Origin: Eleusine coracana subsp. coracana
Lineage: Eukaryota; Streptophyta; Magnoliopsida; Poales; Poaceae
Direction of reading: 5' to 3'
DNA: 64,000 nucleotides
NCBI GenBank assembly: GCA_032690845.1
Contig: CM064427.1
Span: forward strand, 17,929,501-17,993,500
Shown piece after piece: positions 43,901-54,271 of the stretch (positions are counted from its first letter, which is position 1; every line of letters begins with the position of its first letter). The notes below the pieces were generated by a model. That model was not told where the DNA came from. It ran no database searches and saw only the letters and a program-made list of their open reading frames with translations. Both the position numbers and the translations under genes were made by a program.

Positions 43901-44077
43901 ATCAATCATGTTGCAAATAACCCACCTAATGGTTCAATTTGCAAACAGCCAATTTCTAAGTCAGCTCGGTATATTTCAAGAAAGCTCAACATTTTCTCGA
44001 AGCCACGATCGTTGACCCTTGTCAGAAAAATGGATGAAGATGGTTGCATTGCGCCCTTGTACTTTATGCAATGCTGA
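40910..44077 (+). CDS. PUB5: U-box/ARM-repeat E3 ubiquitin ligase, PUB5-like
   Basis: Five coding exons (40910-40966, 41269-41454, 41553-41660, 41898-43054, 43252-44077) splice with GT-AG borders and consistent phases to about 777 residues. The N-terminal helical domain specific to plant U-box proteins (VHSSMCRNLSTMLDKVSYVL, VDKGKHVIQNCMECSSLYL) spans residues ~20-240. The U-box (PPLELCCPMSMTLMHDPVII ... MKAVICNWCKDHGL) lies at ~270-345, and a C-terminal ARM-type helical region at ~420-745. It should bind an E2 enzyme through the U-box and ubiquitinate targets held by the ARM region, in the cytosol or nucleus. No stops or frameshifts are seen, so it is probably functional. PUB45/PUB6/PUB7 are the nearest alternatives; the orthologue name is from pattern memory. 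Confidence 0.9.
42350..42580 (+). other. U-box domain coding segment
   Basis: The frame carries the U-box landmarks CCPMSM, DPVII, GQTYERENIQRWF and CPTTHQKL, then a conserved helix ending CNWCKDHGLEY. These positions form the E2-binding surface in the family. Confidence 0.9.
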
Positions 44078-44220
44078 CAGGCTGGTGTACAGATGGCAGA
44101 TCGAATAGTCCCGATGAAATGCTGTAGGGACTGAGATTTTGGGTTTGGCTCAGTCACCTTTAATTTGTCAACCATTGCAATGTCCGAAAATAACTGTGCA
44201 GTAATTTAAAATACTAGTTG
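44078..44220 (+). other. 3'UTR and probable end of the U-box gene
   Basis: AT-rich sequence after the stop, with near-AATAAA signals only (AAAATAAC near 44190). The exact poly(A) site is not determined. Confidence 0.4.
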
Positions 44221-44409
44221 TAACATCCGGACATATCTATTGCAACATGTAAAGATGAAAAAATTTGCAACATATAAAGATAACTATGACAACATACAAG
44301 AATTACTAATGCAACTTTGGATACTACCTACTGCAACATAAGATAAACCTGTGCGAAACAATGACTATTTAAAACATATAAAATATTGAAGTATTTAAAA
44401 GTACGTGTG

Positions 44410-44645
44410 GCAACACACCCCCTCCGTGCCATTGAAAGTTGCCTTTTTGACTTTCAAACATTATTTTTGATCATTCGTCTTATTCAAATTTTATATTTAA
44501 ATATTAATATAAAGATGATACCATTAAAGTATTTTTAGAGATAAATTTAATTAAAAAAATATATTTGCATAAAAGTTTTTGAATAAGACGAGTGGGTCAA
44601 ACATCATGTCCAAAAGTCTAAAACGGTATTTTCAATAGGAAAAAA
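44410..44645. mobile_element. Mariner-type MITE, degenerate
   Basis: The left side CCCCCTCCGTGCCATTGAAA resembles the CTCCCTCCGT terminus of grass Stowaway-like elements. An interior arm, CATTCGTCTTATTCAAATTT at about 44475, is mirrored by TTTTTGAATAAGACGAGTGG at about 44575. The right terminus is worn. No transposase. Confidence 0.5.
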
Positions 44646-44649
44646 AGTT

Positions 44650-46559
44650 AGTATAAAAATAATATGACAATTGAGGATCTGATTTTTAGGTCAGCTCATC
44701 GGGCAGGAGAGCGGCAATGCACCTGGAGGCTGCAGAGACTCGTAGCAGCAGCCGAAGAGGGAGACATACTTAAGGTTCCTGCTAAAGACCTTAAGGTGAG
44801 ACATCTTGTCTCCTCCTAGCAGTGGGTTATAGTCTCCAGGAACCCTGCTACAGGAGAGAGGTACTGGACAGGGCTCCAGAGAAGGATAGGAGAGGGGCTG
44901 AGACGGTACCTTGCCAGGAAGGGCAAGGCTGGACTGTTTGTGCCGCAGCAGTACACGACCTACCCGGCCATGAGGAGGGCCACAGGCACTGACATAGAGC
45001 AGTACTTCACGTACTTGCCTGGACTAGCAGAGTTAGTCACTGCTCCATACAGATACAGAGAGGATATCGTGCCGGAGTTCTACGCTACACTTTCGGTAGC
45101 TAGAAATTGTTTAGAGATTTGGTTCCTATACAGAGGAGAGCCGCAGCGCTTGACCAGGGAGGACCTCATAGCTACACTAGGGCTCCTTACTTCAGACTTC
45201 CAGTTATACAAGAGCACCTACGGGACACTCGTTCCACCCCACAAATCACAGGGAGGGACGCTACCTTCAGATGAGATGGTATCGATCGCCTTTCCACCTC
45301 CACACACCCTAGGTTTTGAGAGAGGCCCTACGAGACTCACCGCAGAGGCGAAGGTGGTCAGAGCGATAGTCACCAGGACTATCATCCCTCAGTCTGGATA
45401 CAGAGAGGAGTTCACACTTCTTCACCAGTGGGCAGTGGCAGCCATACTGAGGAAACAACCATTTGATTTGGCTGATTTGTTTATTGCTGAGATGGAGGAG
45501 GTTATTTCTGAGAGGGTCAGAGGATGACACCAGGTCTACGGTCTATACATTTGCTATCTTCTTCATAGACTCGGATTTATGACGCAGGAGCAGTACGAGG
45601 CATTTTCTGAGGTGACCACCAGCTACTCACCTTGAGTCCCCAGGGGATCACAGTTAGCCTCGAGTCAGCAGACGAGAGAGGAGGAGTAGGAGTCACCGCC
45701 AGTCACTCACAAGCAGGCAGCCAGTACAGGAGCACCTCCCCAGCCTACAGGTACACAGTCAGAAGATGCCACCTCTATAGCAGCACTTGCATGACGTCTG
45801 AGTTATTTCATTCAGAATTCAGCTGAGGAGAGGCGTGAGATCATGGATGTCATCAGAGGACAGGCAGAGCTTCAGAGACAGCAGATGATTCTGATGACTA
45901 CACTGATGTCCTAGTTGGCAAAGATGACTCAAAGGCAGGCCAGTCAGTAGCCAGGACCTTCTACTCTTCACTGTTTTAGCTTAGTCTTCTAGACTGCCTT
46001 CACTTTCAGGGATGCTACACACAGGGGGAGCAGGACAGACCTACTCACCAGCTCAGTTTTCTCCCATGTCCACCTTCTCAGAATCTACGTTGTTTACTTC
46101 ACTGACACACTCTTCTACTTCGTAGATGAACGGACCCTCCACCTCTCACCAGTAGTTACCAGTCAGGATTCTGACATTCTCATAGATTGTACACACTACT
46201 CGAGCAGACTCTTAGATAGCCCTAGAGACAGCTACAACTCCACCTTCTTCTGTGACAGTTTCCATGCTAGTCACTCCTCAGGTAGCAGAGGATCTTGTCC
46301 GCCGAGGATTCACTCAGGAGGATGTAGATGACCTTGCTCTTCTTCAGGCGACAGCTGCTGAGGAGACATCCACAATCCCACCAGCAAGGTAGGATAGAGG
46401 GTCTGAGTCACAGACCTTGAGTACTTTGAGCAGTTGGACGCTCAAGTGACACAGGCTCAGGCAGAGCAGCAGGACCTAGCACAGGAGCAGCCCAGAGCAG
46501 AGCCCTCAAAGGACGTTCTTGCACCACCTCCTTCAACTACGAGCGCTTAGTTGTTTCCT
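44650..46559 (+). pseudogene. Decayed retroelement accessory ORF
   Basis: The best-preserved frame is 44940-45527 (EQYFTYLPGLAELVTAPYRY, VPEFYATLSVARNCLEIWF, LTREDLIATLGLLTSDFQLY). This YLP...VPEFYATL...LTREDLIATLGL pattern resembles the plant putative transposon protein domain found in LTR-element accessory ORFs. Before and after it the frame is broken; after 45530 there are many stops, although Gln-rich (AELQRQQMILMTTLMS) and final QAEQQDLAQEQPRAEPSKDV segments are still readable. It precedes a Sirevirus-like 3' LTR, so it is probably the terminal ORF of that element. Its role is unknown. Confidence 0.55.
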
Positions 46560-47183
46560 TTTTCCTCTTGTTGGTGCTTGTTGCCAAAGGGGGAGAAGTA
46601 GTCATAGGTCTAGGGGAAGTGGGAGTGTGATCCTGTACGATTGAGAATCAGTAGCATGTATCTAGGGGGAGCATACATGTACATGGATTCTGGGAGATAG
46701 ATATATTTGGATCTTATTTTGATGGATTTATCAACATGTTCATGGATTTTGATGAGTCATGATTTTTTATTTGCTTGTGTTTGACTCATCATAATCTCAC
46801 TTGGTTTAGTTTTATACGTAGTGCTTTGTCTTTCTTTATTTATCTTCTATGCCTGTGTATGATTCCATGATGATGATTGCTTGCTTTTAATTCCTATGCA
46901 TTGCCATGCTATCCTGATTGCATATCATCATTCATGTCTTGCATTGCATGTATTTATGCTTTATTTAATATCTTCACATGACATGCATGCATTATCATCT
47001 AGTGTGCTTTTCTCTTTTTATTCTCTTAGTTCTTGATGATGCTTTATTGAGTAGTACCTTGTTTATTCATTGCTTATGCTTTTGAGGTTCCTCTCAGTCA
47101 TAGTGTAGCTCTTTTAGCCTTGTTGCTTTATGATAGGATTATGATAAGTAGTGGTTGTCATCAGTCACCAAAAAGGGGAAGAT
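46560..47183 (+). other. 3' noncoding region with repeated polypurine-like tracts
   Basis: CCAAAGGGGGAGAAG (46584), GGTCTAGGGGAAGTGGGAG (46608) and TCTAGGGGGAGCAT (46661), then CCAAAAAGGGGAAGAT directly before the LTR (47168-47183). Multiple polypurine-like repeats upstream of the 3' LTR are a known Sirevirus feature. Confidence 0.6.
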
Positions 47184-48823
47184 TGTAAGCTTCATGACCA
47201 TTGATGATTGGATCCCCAAGGTATGAATGTTTTGGTGATAGATGACAACTATGAAATTGTGGGCTAATATCTACACGAGTATTGTCTATGCAGATATCAG
47301 CTCCAAACTCTATTATAAATCATATTGATGATGACGGTTGCCTTGGTGGTGGATGACATAAGCATGGAGGCTTGTAAGCTTGATGGAGTCCAAGGGTTGA
47401 TAGAGATGGATCAAGGCTAAGGACAAGCTATGGAGCAAGTGTTGGGAACACTTGTCTAGTTGTTAGGGCTTTGAGTCCATAGAAAAAACTAGACAATCAG
47501 GAGGGTCTAGGTCATATCTCTTAGGTCATGTCTAGTCGTTGATGTGCATGGATGTTCAGTGAAATCAGAAGCAGTAGGTGACAGTGGAGAAGCCAAGGAG
47601 CTGTTCGGAGAAGCCGAGAAACGAAGTCAAGTGAGGACGGGGAGTTTCAACTTCTAGACTTAGTGACCGGACAGAGGAGTCAGTGAAGACGGGACTGTAT
47701 GGTCACTAGGAGAACAGAGAGGAGTCTACGAGGAATCTATCAAGTCTGAAAACGCTAGAGACCGGACGGTCTGGTCAGTAGGGCTGAGGCTCGGGACAGA
47801 GAGGAAGCAAACTAAAGCCCTCAGGAATGCATAGGACACAGAGTAACCGGATAGTCTGGCCAGTATAGGAGATCGCCAGGACAATGAAGCCAACAGCTCT
47901 GGGAGTCATTCCAGAAGAGACCAGACGGTCCAATTTGGGAGTGACCGGACGGTCCGCTCAATGGTGTCCAGAAGGGTGATTTCATGGAGCAACGGCTAGT
48001 TAGAGGTTGGAAGCCTTTATAACTTTGTTGCTTGGGTCTTGGAGACCTCTCTTGGCCTGTGGAATTGCTTGGAGCATTTGGTGAGACCCAAGAGGAAAAG
48101 AGGAGAGCACTAGGAGGAGATATTGCATATCTTGAGAGTGATAGTGAGAGTAACTTGAGCATTAATGCACATCTAAGGTTAGGGTGTCCTTGAGGGTGTG
48201 ATCTAGGTTGTTACTCTTGGTCTATGGTGAGACCTAGACTAGTTAGGTGTCGGTGATCGAGCCTATCGTGATTGGTTGTGAAGGTCGTCACATGTTTGTA
48301 CCCGGTTTGAGCCCGCCGGTGAAAGAGGCATCGACAGTGAGCGCCCGTGTCGGCTCGGGGAGTCCGGCAAGTTCTCGAGGGAAGCGAGCTTGTGCCTTGG
48401 TAGCAGCAGTGATGCGCACCGTGTCTTCACTCCGGGAGTGATTGCGGGCTCATAGGCGAGAACTCCACATTGGTGGCGGAAGAGACCAGAAATCCGGCGA
48501 GAGTGGTCCAACGAGGACTAGGGGAAGGCGCCATCCTTCCGAGACCTTGGAAAAAAATCATGAGCATTACTTGACCCCCTCTTTATTATTCCGCAATTAT
48601 GTGCTCTAGTAACTTGGTTGAGTTATTGCTTGCATAGGCTAGTGTGTTTTGCTTCCGCGCTTGCTTTCATCAGGAACACTAGCATGTGTAGGGTCTTGGC
48701 CTTCTATAATTGTTAGGTTACAACGATTGCTAAGTTTTAGTGGTGTGAATTGAAGTATTCGGATTCGTGATCGGCTTACTGATTTAACCCGCCCCTCCTC
48801 TCGGTACGCCTTCGGTCCTTACA
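47184..48823 (+). repeat. 3' LTR of a Sirevirus-like copia element
   Basis: 1640 bp from TGTAAGCTTCATGACC to TTCGGTCCTTACA, preceded by a polypurine tract. The TGATTGGATCCCCAAGGTAT...GGTGATAGATGACAACTAT opening is typical of Maximus/SIRE-type LTRs. Frames inside are chance. No 5' LTR, gag or pol is in the window; the left part was lost. Confidence 0.65.
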
Positions 48824-49978
48824 CTGGTCTTCAGCCTGGCTGTGCTGTGCGTGCTACTGGGCCAAGCAGCGCTAGCGGGCCAAGAGAGAAAAAAGGCAGG
48901 GAAAAAGGACCAGTGGGTTGCCCAAGTGGGAAACAAGCCTAAGAGGCCACATGATGTTCTTTCTTTTACTAATTTTGGTTTTCTTATTTTCTATTGTTAA
49001 TTCTAATTTGAAAACAATTTTTACTTGGATTTCAAATATATTTTTCACACAATAAAGATCCTAATGCATACTGCTCCAGCATGTATGCAACAAACAATAA
49101 TTAAATTAATTTGTTTACTTTAGAAAACATGTATTTTGCCTAAAAAATGATAACAACCTAATTAGTTGAAGTTAATTTTTGAGCTACTACAAAAAGCTTT
49201 TAAAATTTAGTGAAATTTTATTAACATTCCAAAATTGAAATTTTGGATGTTACAATGGTTTATGTGGTTCATCCATATTCTTAGAGGAAGTTGAAGTTTA
49301 TATTGTCATTATTGCAGTATGTCATGTGCATTACGTCATTCAATTGCATTGGAAGTTGTGACCTTGATCGGTAGTCACGATCCTACCAGTACAACATCAT
49401 AGGATGCAGCCCCATACCTTATTGGGTATGCAGACAGGAGACATGCATTTGCATTCATATGCATTCATGAAGTATTTTGAAGTGATGTGTTGTTATTATT
49501 GAAGCTATGTCACCTGATTATGTTTTATTTGAAAGTTATTTACTTTATATCAATGTCATATCTTGATTATTCTAAAATTAAAGTTCAATGTTGAATCATT
49601 GCTTAATCTCAACTTACGATTTAAATAGCTTGTCAAAACAAGTTTGCTTGCTGAGATTTTTATCTCACCCTTATTTTACTCTCTTCAGGTGCTTGGAGAT
49701 TTTTATCTCACCCTTGTTTTACTCTCTTCAGGTGCTTGATGATTACTAGTAGGGGAAGAGGAATTTGTTGCATGTCGTGTACTACATTAATCTTAATAAT
49801 TGAAGTTTAACTAATAGAGTCTTGAGATTGATACTTATTCTTTTGGAGTTACTCTTTATTTTTCACTAGGATGTTTCATTAATGCTAGTGTAATGCCTTA
49901 GTTCATTTTGTTTGTTCAGTTGTTTGGTTGTGTGGTGTTGGTGATATTCGGGGTGTTTGTGGATTCCGGGGTGTTACA
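48824..49978 (+). repeat. Ty3/gypsy LTR (Tekay-like), probably truncated
   Basis: It ends GATTCCGGGGTGTTACA at 49978, and contains GGATGCAGCCCCATACCTTA and GCTGAGATTTTTATCTCACC, phrases common in grass Tekay/Del-type LTRs. The left end is not recognisable and no primer site follows, so it is probably a truncated 3' or solo LTR. Confidence 0.55.
49653..49738 (+). repeat. 43-bp tandem duplication inside the gypsy LTR
   Basis: GAGATTTTTATCTCACCCTT ... TCTTCAGGTGCTTG occurs twice head to tail (49653-49695, 49696-49738) with one difference. Confidence 0.9.
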
Positions 49979-50929
49979 AGTTGGGATTCCATAAAGGCAT
50001 TCAACTCCTGGAACCAGATAATGTGACCTTTGCCAAATTGTACAGAACCATGAATCGAACTTCTATCTATCTATCTATCTATTATATTTGCAATTAAATG
50101 AGGTACATTAGAAGATAATCTAAGAGTTTAATTCATTTCCACGTGGAGTATTTGCATACCTTTGTCGGCCCCTATAGCTGGCATCTCCATCAAGATGCTC
50201 CACCGTGTGGAACCTTGAGGTTCTCTTCATCTCGTGGCCGATAGGCAGTAGTGCGCTCGCTGTCAAAAGTTCCTTGTTTTGGACAAGGTCGCGTAGATGC
50301 CTAATCAATAGTACCAGTGACGGTAGCACGCAACATTGAAAGTTTTGTAGTTTGTGCCATGCCGCGAGTTTGGCAGCTTCCCTCCGCACAAGAAAAATTG
50401 GTCTCCAAAAACCAAGTGAAAAAAAAATAGAAAAAACTGACACAAGGTCCAGGAAATGGTGAGCAAAGTTGGATAGAGGCAAGATTGTCGGGTCGTATTT
50501 GTATTCACGGGCCAAAGAAAGTGACAAAGAAACAACTTGCGGACTTGATCCATACGAAAGATTGGTCCCATCAAAAGTAGAACACCAACATTAGTGATGA
50601 ACATTATCGTCGCAGATTCATGAGATAGCTTTACAGGTGGACCTATAGCTGAGAATTATAGTAATGATGATTTCTATCTATCATTAATAACACTGTTAAT
50701 ACCGACATGTGGGATGGGACATTCAACTAAGCTGAAAAGTAGGCCCCCTTACATTCTCACTAGGACACCGGATGCGTATTGTAGTGTTAGTGATGGTCTA
50801 GTTTCATCAAGTCTTGTCCGAGGACCCTGCAGGTGGGAATGCCATCATCTGACTCAGCAACACGGGTGTTTAGTGGCAGTTTGTTTCATCATAAAACTGT
50901 GGAAGCACCCATTAGGTGGACCGGTTGTG
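49979..50929. other. Unassigned intergenic segment
   Basis: No gene recognised. A (TCTA)n microsatellite lies at 50062-50082. A stretch at 50120-50600 has minus-strand frames with no family resemblance. 50640-50930 may be degraded DNA-transposon sequence. Confidence 0.35.
50062..50082. repeat. Short TCTA microsatellite
   Basis: Five uninterrupted TCTA units. Confidence 0.9.
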
Positions 50930-51264
50930 ATGTGACGGTGATGTACAAAGGCTACTGTTTACATCGGTGACGATTTTTTTCGTCACTAGTGCTCGGGGAA
51001 CCCAACTGGGGGGTTGGCTCTGTGCTTGCCCACGTTAGTGACGTTTCGTTTCGTCACAAATGATCAAAACTGCGCTCGCACGTGGGCCCTGAAGAATGGT
51101 TCACGCGGAAAAAGCGTTACTGATGTTCATTTTAGCGATGGGCCTAAAATTTTTGTCACTAAATTGATGACATTTCTTTGGTGATGGAAATTTGTCACTA
51201 ATTAATGATGAAATGCAGCTTCGTTAATAAATATTTGTTGTTGAATGTATGATTTCTTACAGTG
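50930..51264. mobile_element. CACTA-type terminus with GTGACGAAA repeats
   Basis: Alternating GTGACGA/CGTCAC and TTTGTCACTAA motifs lead to TGATTTCTTACAGTG at 51264 (CACTGTAAGAAATCA on the minus strand). The other end was not found. It abuts a Tat gag fragment at 51265. Confidence 0.5.
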
Positions 51265-52238
51265 GTAGATTGGCTTGGCTATCGTACTTGTTGATTCGGA
51301 CCTGCTCGAAGCTCTTTGGCCAGGTGCAGGTGCGAAATTCTGGGACAAACGCCTTGATGCCATCAAACTCTTCATCTTTAAACAAAGGTGACAAACACAT
51401 ACGACGAGGGGAGAGTGAACGGGTTATAGATCTGTGTTGGTGTTGAGGCTCCACATCTTGTTCATGTCAACAATGCCCTTCGCCAATCGGTTCGTCGTTA
51501 TTACAACTAGTGCGTTGGACTCGATCGTCTCAATTCCAGTTATCTGTATTATCAAACCGATGGTCATCCTGATATCTATCATCACGATTGTCCCAACAAC
51601 CATCTCGACATCGGTCATATCGATACCAATCTTCTCAGTCATCAGGTTGTCGATTATCCTGACGCCCGTCATGTTGTTGGTCCTCTGTCGTTCATTGTGG
51701 TTGTCATCGTATTCTTTAGCCTAGTGTCGTTCACGCTCTTCCTGCTCCAGGCATCTGCGATTGGTTACATCGTGCGCCTCTAGGTGAATACTTGGACCTA
51801 GCGTATTCTCTTCCACGGTCATCTTTATGATCACCAACGACTCCTTCCCCCGTCGCTGGTGGAGGATTGTTGGAATTCACCATAAACACTACCCTCGGTT
51901 AAGGATAATCGTGGACATCTGAGCCCTCATCCAAGGTCCAGACTATTTTGTAATTGAACTCAGCAAGTCGATTGGCGTCTTGCAAATCCAAGCCAAGAAG
52001 CATTACTTTGTGACCCCGATCAATCGGATCTGAGGATCGCGCTAACAAATTGGCTACGGTCAGATTGGATCTTTTGTCCATGAGGCTGAGTGATCCAAAG
52101 TCATCGGCGAGGAAATCAAGCGACACAAAGGTGATCTTGAAGCTTCGTTCATACTTGCTTCTTGAAGTCTTCACCATCAAGGTGCATGGAGGATATCGGT
52201 GTAACTCCCTAACTGGGACGCCAACTGCCAAGACTTAT
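51265..52238 (-). pseudogene. Tat-type gag fragment
   Basis: Frames on the minus strand pass from an N-terminal segment (52231 to 51899) through a D/R-rich stretch (about 51700-51480, DNRDDRYQDDHRFDN in one frame) to FKDEEFDGIKAFVPEFRTC and WPKSFEQVRINKYDSQANLP (about 51385 to 51265). That last block matches the WP-KF--GPIDKYDG start of the Tat gag core. Stops and frameshifts abound. It is cut at 51264 by a CACTA end. Confidence 0.55.
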
Positions 52239-52490
52239 TGTCAGAAATATGTTTATAGGGCTACATACGAAACAAAAACTCGATGGTTAGCACACAGAAT
52301 GATTTAGACAGATTCGGCTCCTCTCGATTAGAATAAGATCATATGTCCTATATGATGTTGTATTGTTGATTGTCTTTGAGGCTTTGTTTATGTCCATCTT
52401 ATGTATTCAAAGAGCACGGATTACATGAAAAGTGTTAATCCGATTAGAATAAGACTATCTATAGTAACTTTATCTCTAAGCTTTCTTACT
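52239..52490 (-). repeat. Possible LTR end belonging to the Tat fragment
   Basis: The minus strand reads ...TTCTGACA at 52239, then TTGGCAGTTGGCGTCCCAGT, a primer-site-like sequence, then the gag leader. The right limit is not clear, and CCGATTAGAATAAGA-like motifs occur twice inside (about 52326 and 52439). Confidence 0.35.
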
Positions 52491-53817
52491 GTTTACTCTG
52501 ATTCGGTCATTTTTCTCATATGAATCATCGTGGAGTCGTCTAGTATTAGACTAAGCTGTGGATACACGTAAGGCAGATATTCTACATGCTTTAAAGAAGT
52601 ATGTAAAGTGTTAGGATCCATACCTGAATCCATCTCACATTCTAAATGAGCCCAATCAAGTTGTTTAGGTGAAACATTATTTATCAGCCATTTCTTCACG
52701 TGGCTGGCCCCGCCGGTGGCAAGAGGTGCGGGTCTACGTGTCAACGGGATGGTAGCCCTGGGTGTTCGGTTAAATCAGTTAGAACGGTGTGGTTAATTCG
52801 TCTGTAGAAAACTTCAGTTGTACAGAATTGACAACCAAACTGAAACAGGAAAAAGCAATAACAATTATTGGCTCTTAAAAAAAAATGCCAATACCACGAA
52901 CTGAACTGAACGAAAGTGTCCCTGATCACTATACCACGGACTTATACTAGCCACCGAGTGCTGCAAAAAAAAGCGCGGAAAAACACACCTCGACGCGCCA
53001 AACCCTAATGTTTTGATCACCCCGCCGCCGCCACCTTGTTTCTATCCTTGCACCACTCGGGTGAACAGACAAGATCCAAAAATTTCCCCTTCGCACCAGC
53101 TCTTGCCTCCGCCACCTATCAGGCCCTCCGGCCGTTGCCCCAGCTGCCGTGCCCTCCGGCCAGTAAGCCGCGCCCTCTGGCCGCCGCCGAGCTGCCGTGC
53201 GCGCATCGGCTGCCCCGGCAGTGGGCGACGCCCTCGCGCTGCCAGCGAGCTGCCCGCACGCACCTGCCTTCCCAGAGCAAGCTGTGACCTCGCACTGCTG
53301 CCGCACTGCTAGGCGCGCGTCAGTCTTTCCGGCAGCAAGCTACGCCGCCGGCAGCTGCGCTGTCGTGCGCACTGGTCCAGCACTCACGGTTGACCGATAC
53401 ATACGTCGGTAAAGACCTTTAACGACCGATTGTAAGTTGCTGAAGGCCTTTTACCGACCAATCGTACTTAAAAGTGAACCGTGGTATAGTGGATATTGAC
53501 ATCCATAAATATGAGGATGCTGGAAAGAAAGTCAAGTTCTTGCTGCAGAACCATGGTATTTACTTTTCTCAGAGTAACTAAATAAATAAAATATCACTGC
53601 AATGACATTCCATGCTATGCTATGAAAACTACTATCAATCCTAGCACAAAACTGCACAGTACATTCCGTGCATATAGTTTTAAGATACAATTAACTAAAA
53701 GAAAAAGGCACCAGAACAATCACGTGAGCATGTTGATAAATATTTAGAGTGAAGACGCCTGAAGAATCCAAATTTTTTTTCTATCTGTCGTTTCTCTCAA
53801 GCTTGTAAGTTTCTTTA
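52491..53817. other. Mixed unassigned segment between Tat and CACTA R
   Basis: 52740-52900 has GGTTAAATCAGTTAGAACGG and related GGTT/AACC sequence reminiscent of a small DNA transposon. 52985-53350 is GC-rich, Ala/Pro/Arg-coding in all frames, and leader-like. 53388-53460 has ACCGATACATACGTCGGTAA-type inverted motifs. 53491-53557 is a small AG/GT-flanked open stretch. Nothing here is assigned to a gene. Confidence 0.35.
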
Positions 53818-54080
53818 CCCAACAACAAAAACAGCCTGTAACGGTGGTTCGTAAAGCCCTGTTGCAGCGAACACGCCACTTCGTCGCTACGCAAACGCAG
53901 CTACAAATAAGCATTTATAGCGGCGGGTGATCTGTCGTCAAAACAAACCGGCACTACAGACGTATTAGTAGCGGCGATTGAAGATCTCAACCACCGCTAT
54001 TGTTAGCTATTAGTGGTGGCGGTTGAAAATCTCAACCGTCGCTATTGTTAGCTATTAGTAGCGGCGGTTGACATCATCAA
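53818..54080. repeat. Left TIR and subterminal repeats of CACTA R
   Basis: At least six TAGC(G/A)GCGG(G/T)TGA or inverted motifs, arranged as TAGTAGCGGCGATTGAAGAT ... CAACCACCGCTATTGTTAGC pairs. The set matches element E. Confidence 0.75.
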
Positions 54081-54271
54081 CCGGCAGAACTTGTTATTTT
54101 CCAAAAAAAATAAAATAAAGCAAACATACAAAAATCACATATTCTGTACACAGAAATTTACAACATCTCTTCACAGATATTTACAACATCTTATCACAGA
54201 AATTTACAACATGTCATCACAGAATATATACGATATCTCATCAGAATGTTCAATGGATAGTATAAAATGTC

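Noticed and set aside
47821..48511. Frames inside the Sirevirus-like LTR
   Set aside because: They lie wholly within LTR sequence; no similarity to any protein.
50758..51264. A complete CACTA element starting at the CACTAGGACACC at 50758
   Set aside because: That sequence does not match the inverted right terminus (CACTGTAAGAAATCA), and no 3-bp duplication pairs with it, so only the right end is called.
51434..51724. Ile/Val/Thr-rich plus-strand frame resembling a membrane protein
   Set aside because: It is the antisense of the D/R-rich Tat gag stretch; hydrophobicity is a mirror effect of GAT/GAC-type codons.
52947..53412. Ala/Arg/Pro-rich frames near 53 kb
   Set aside because: The same composition effect; open on both strands without a family.
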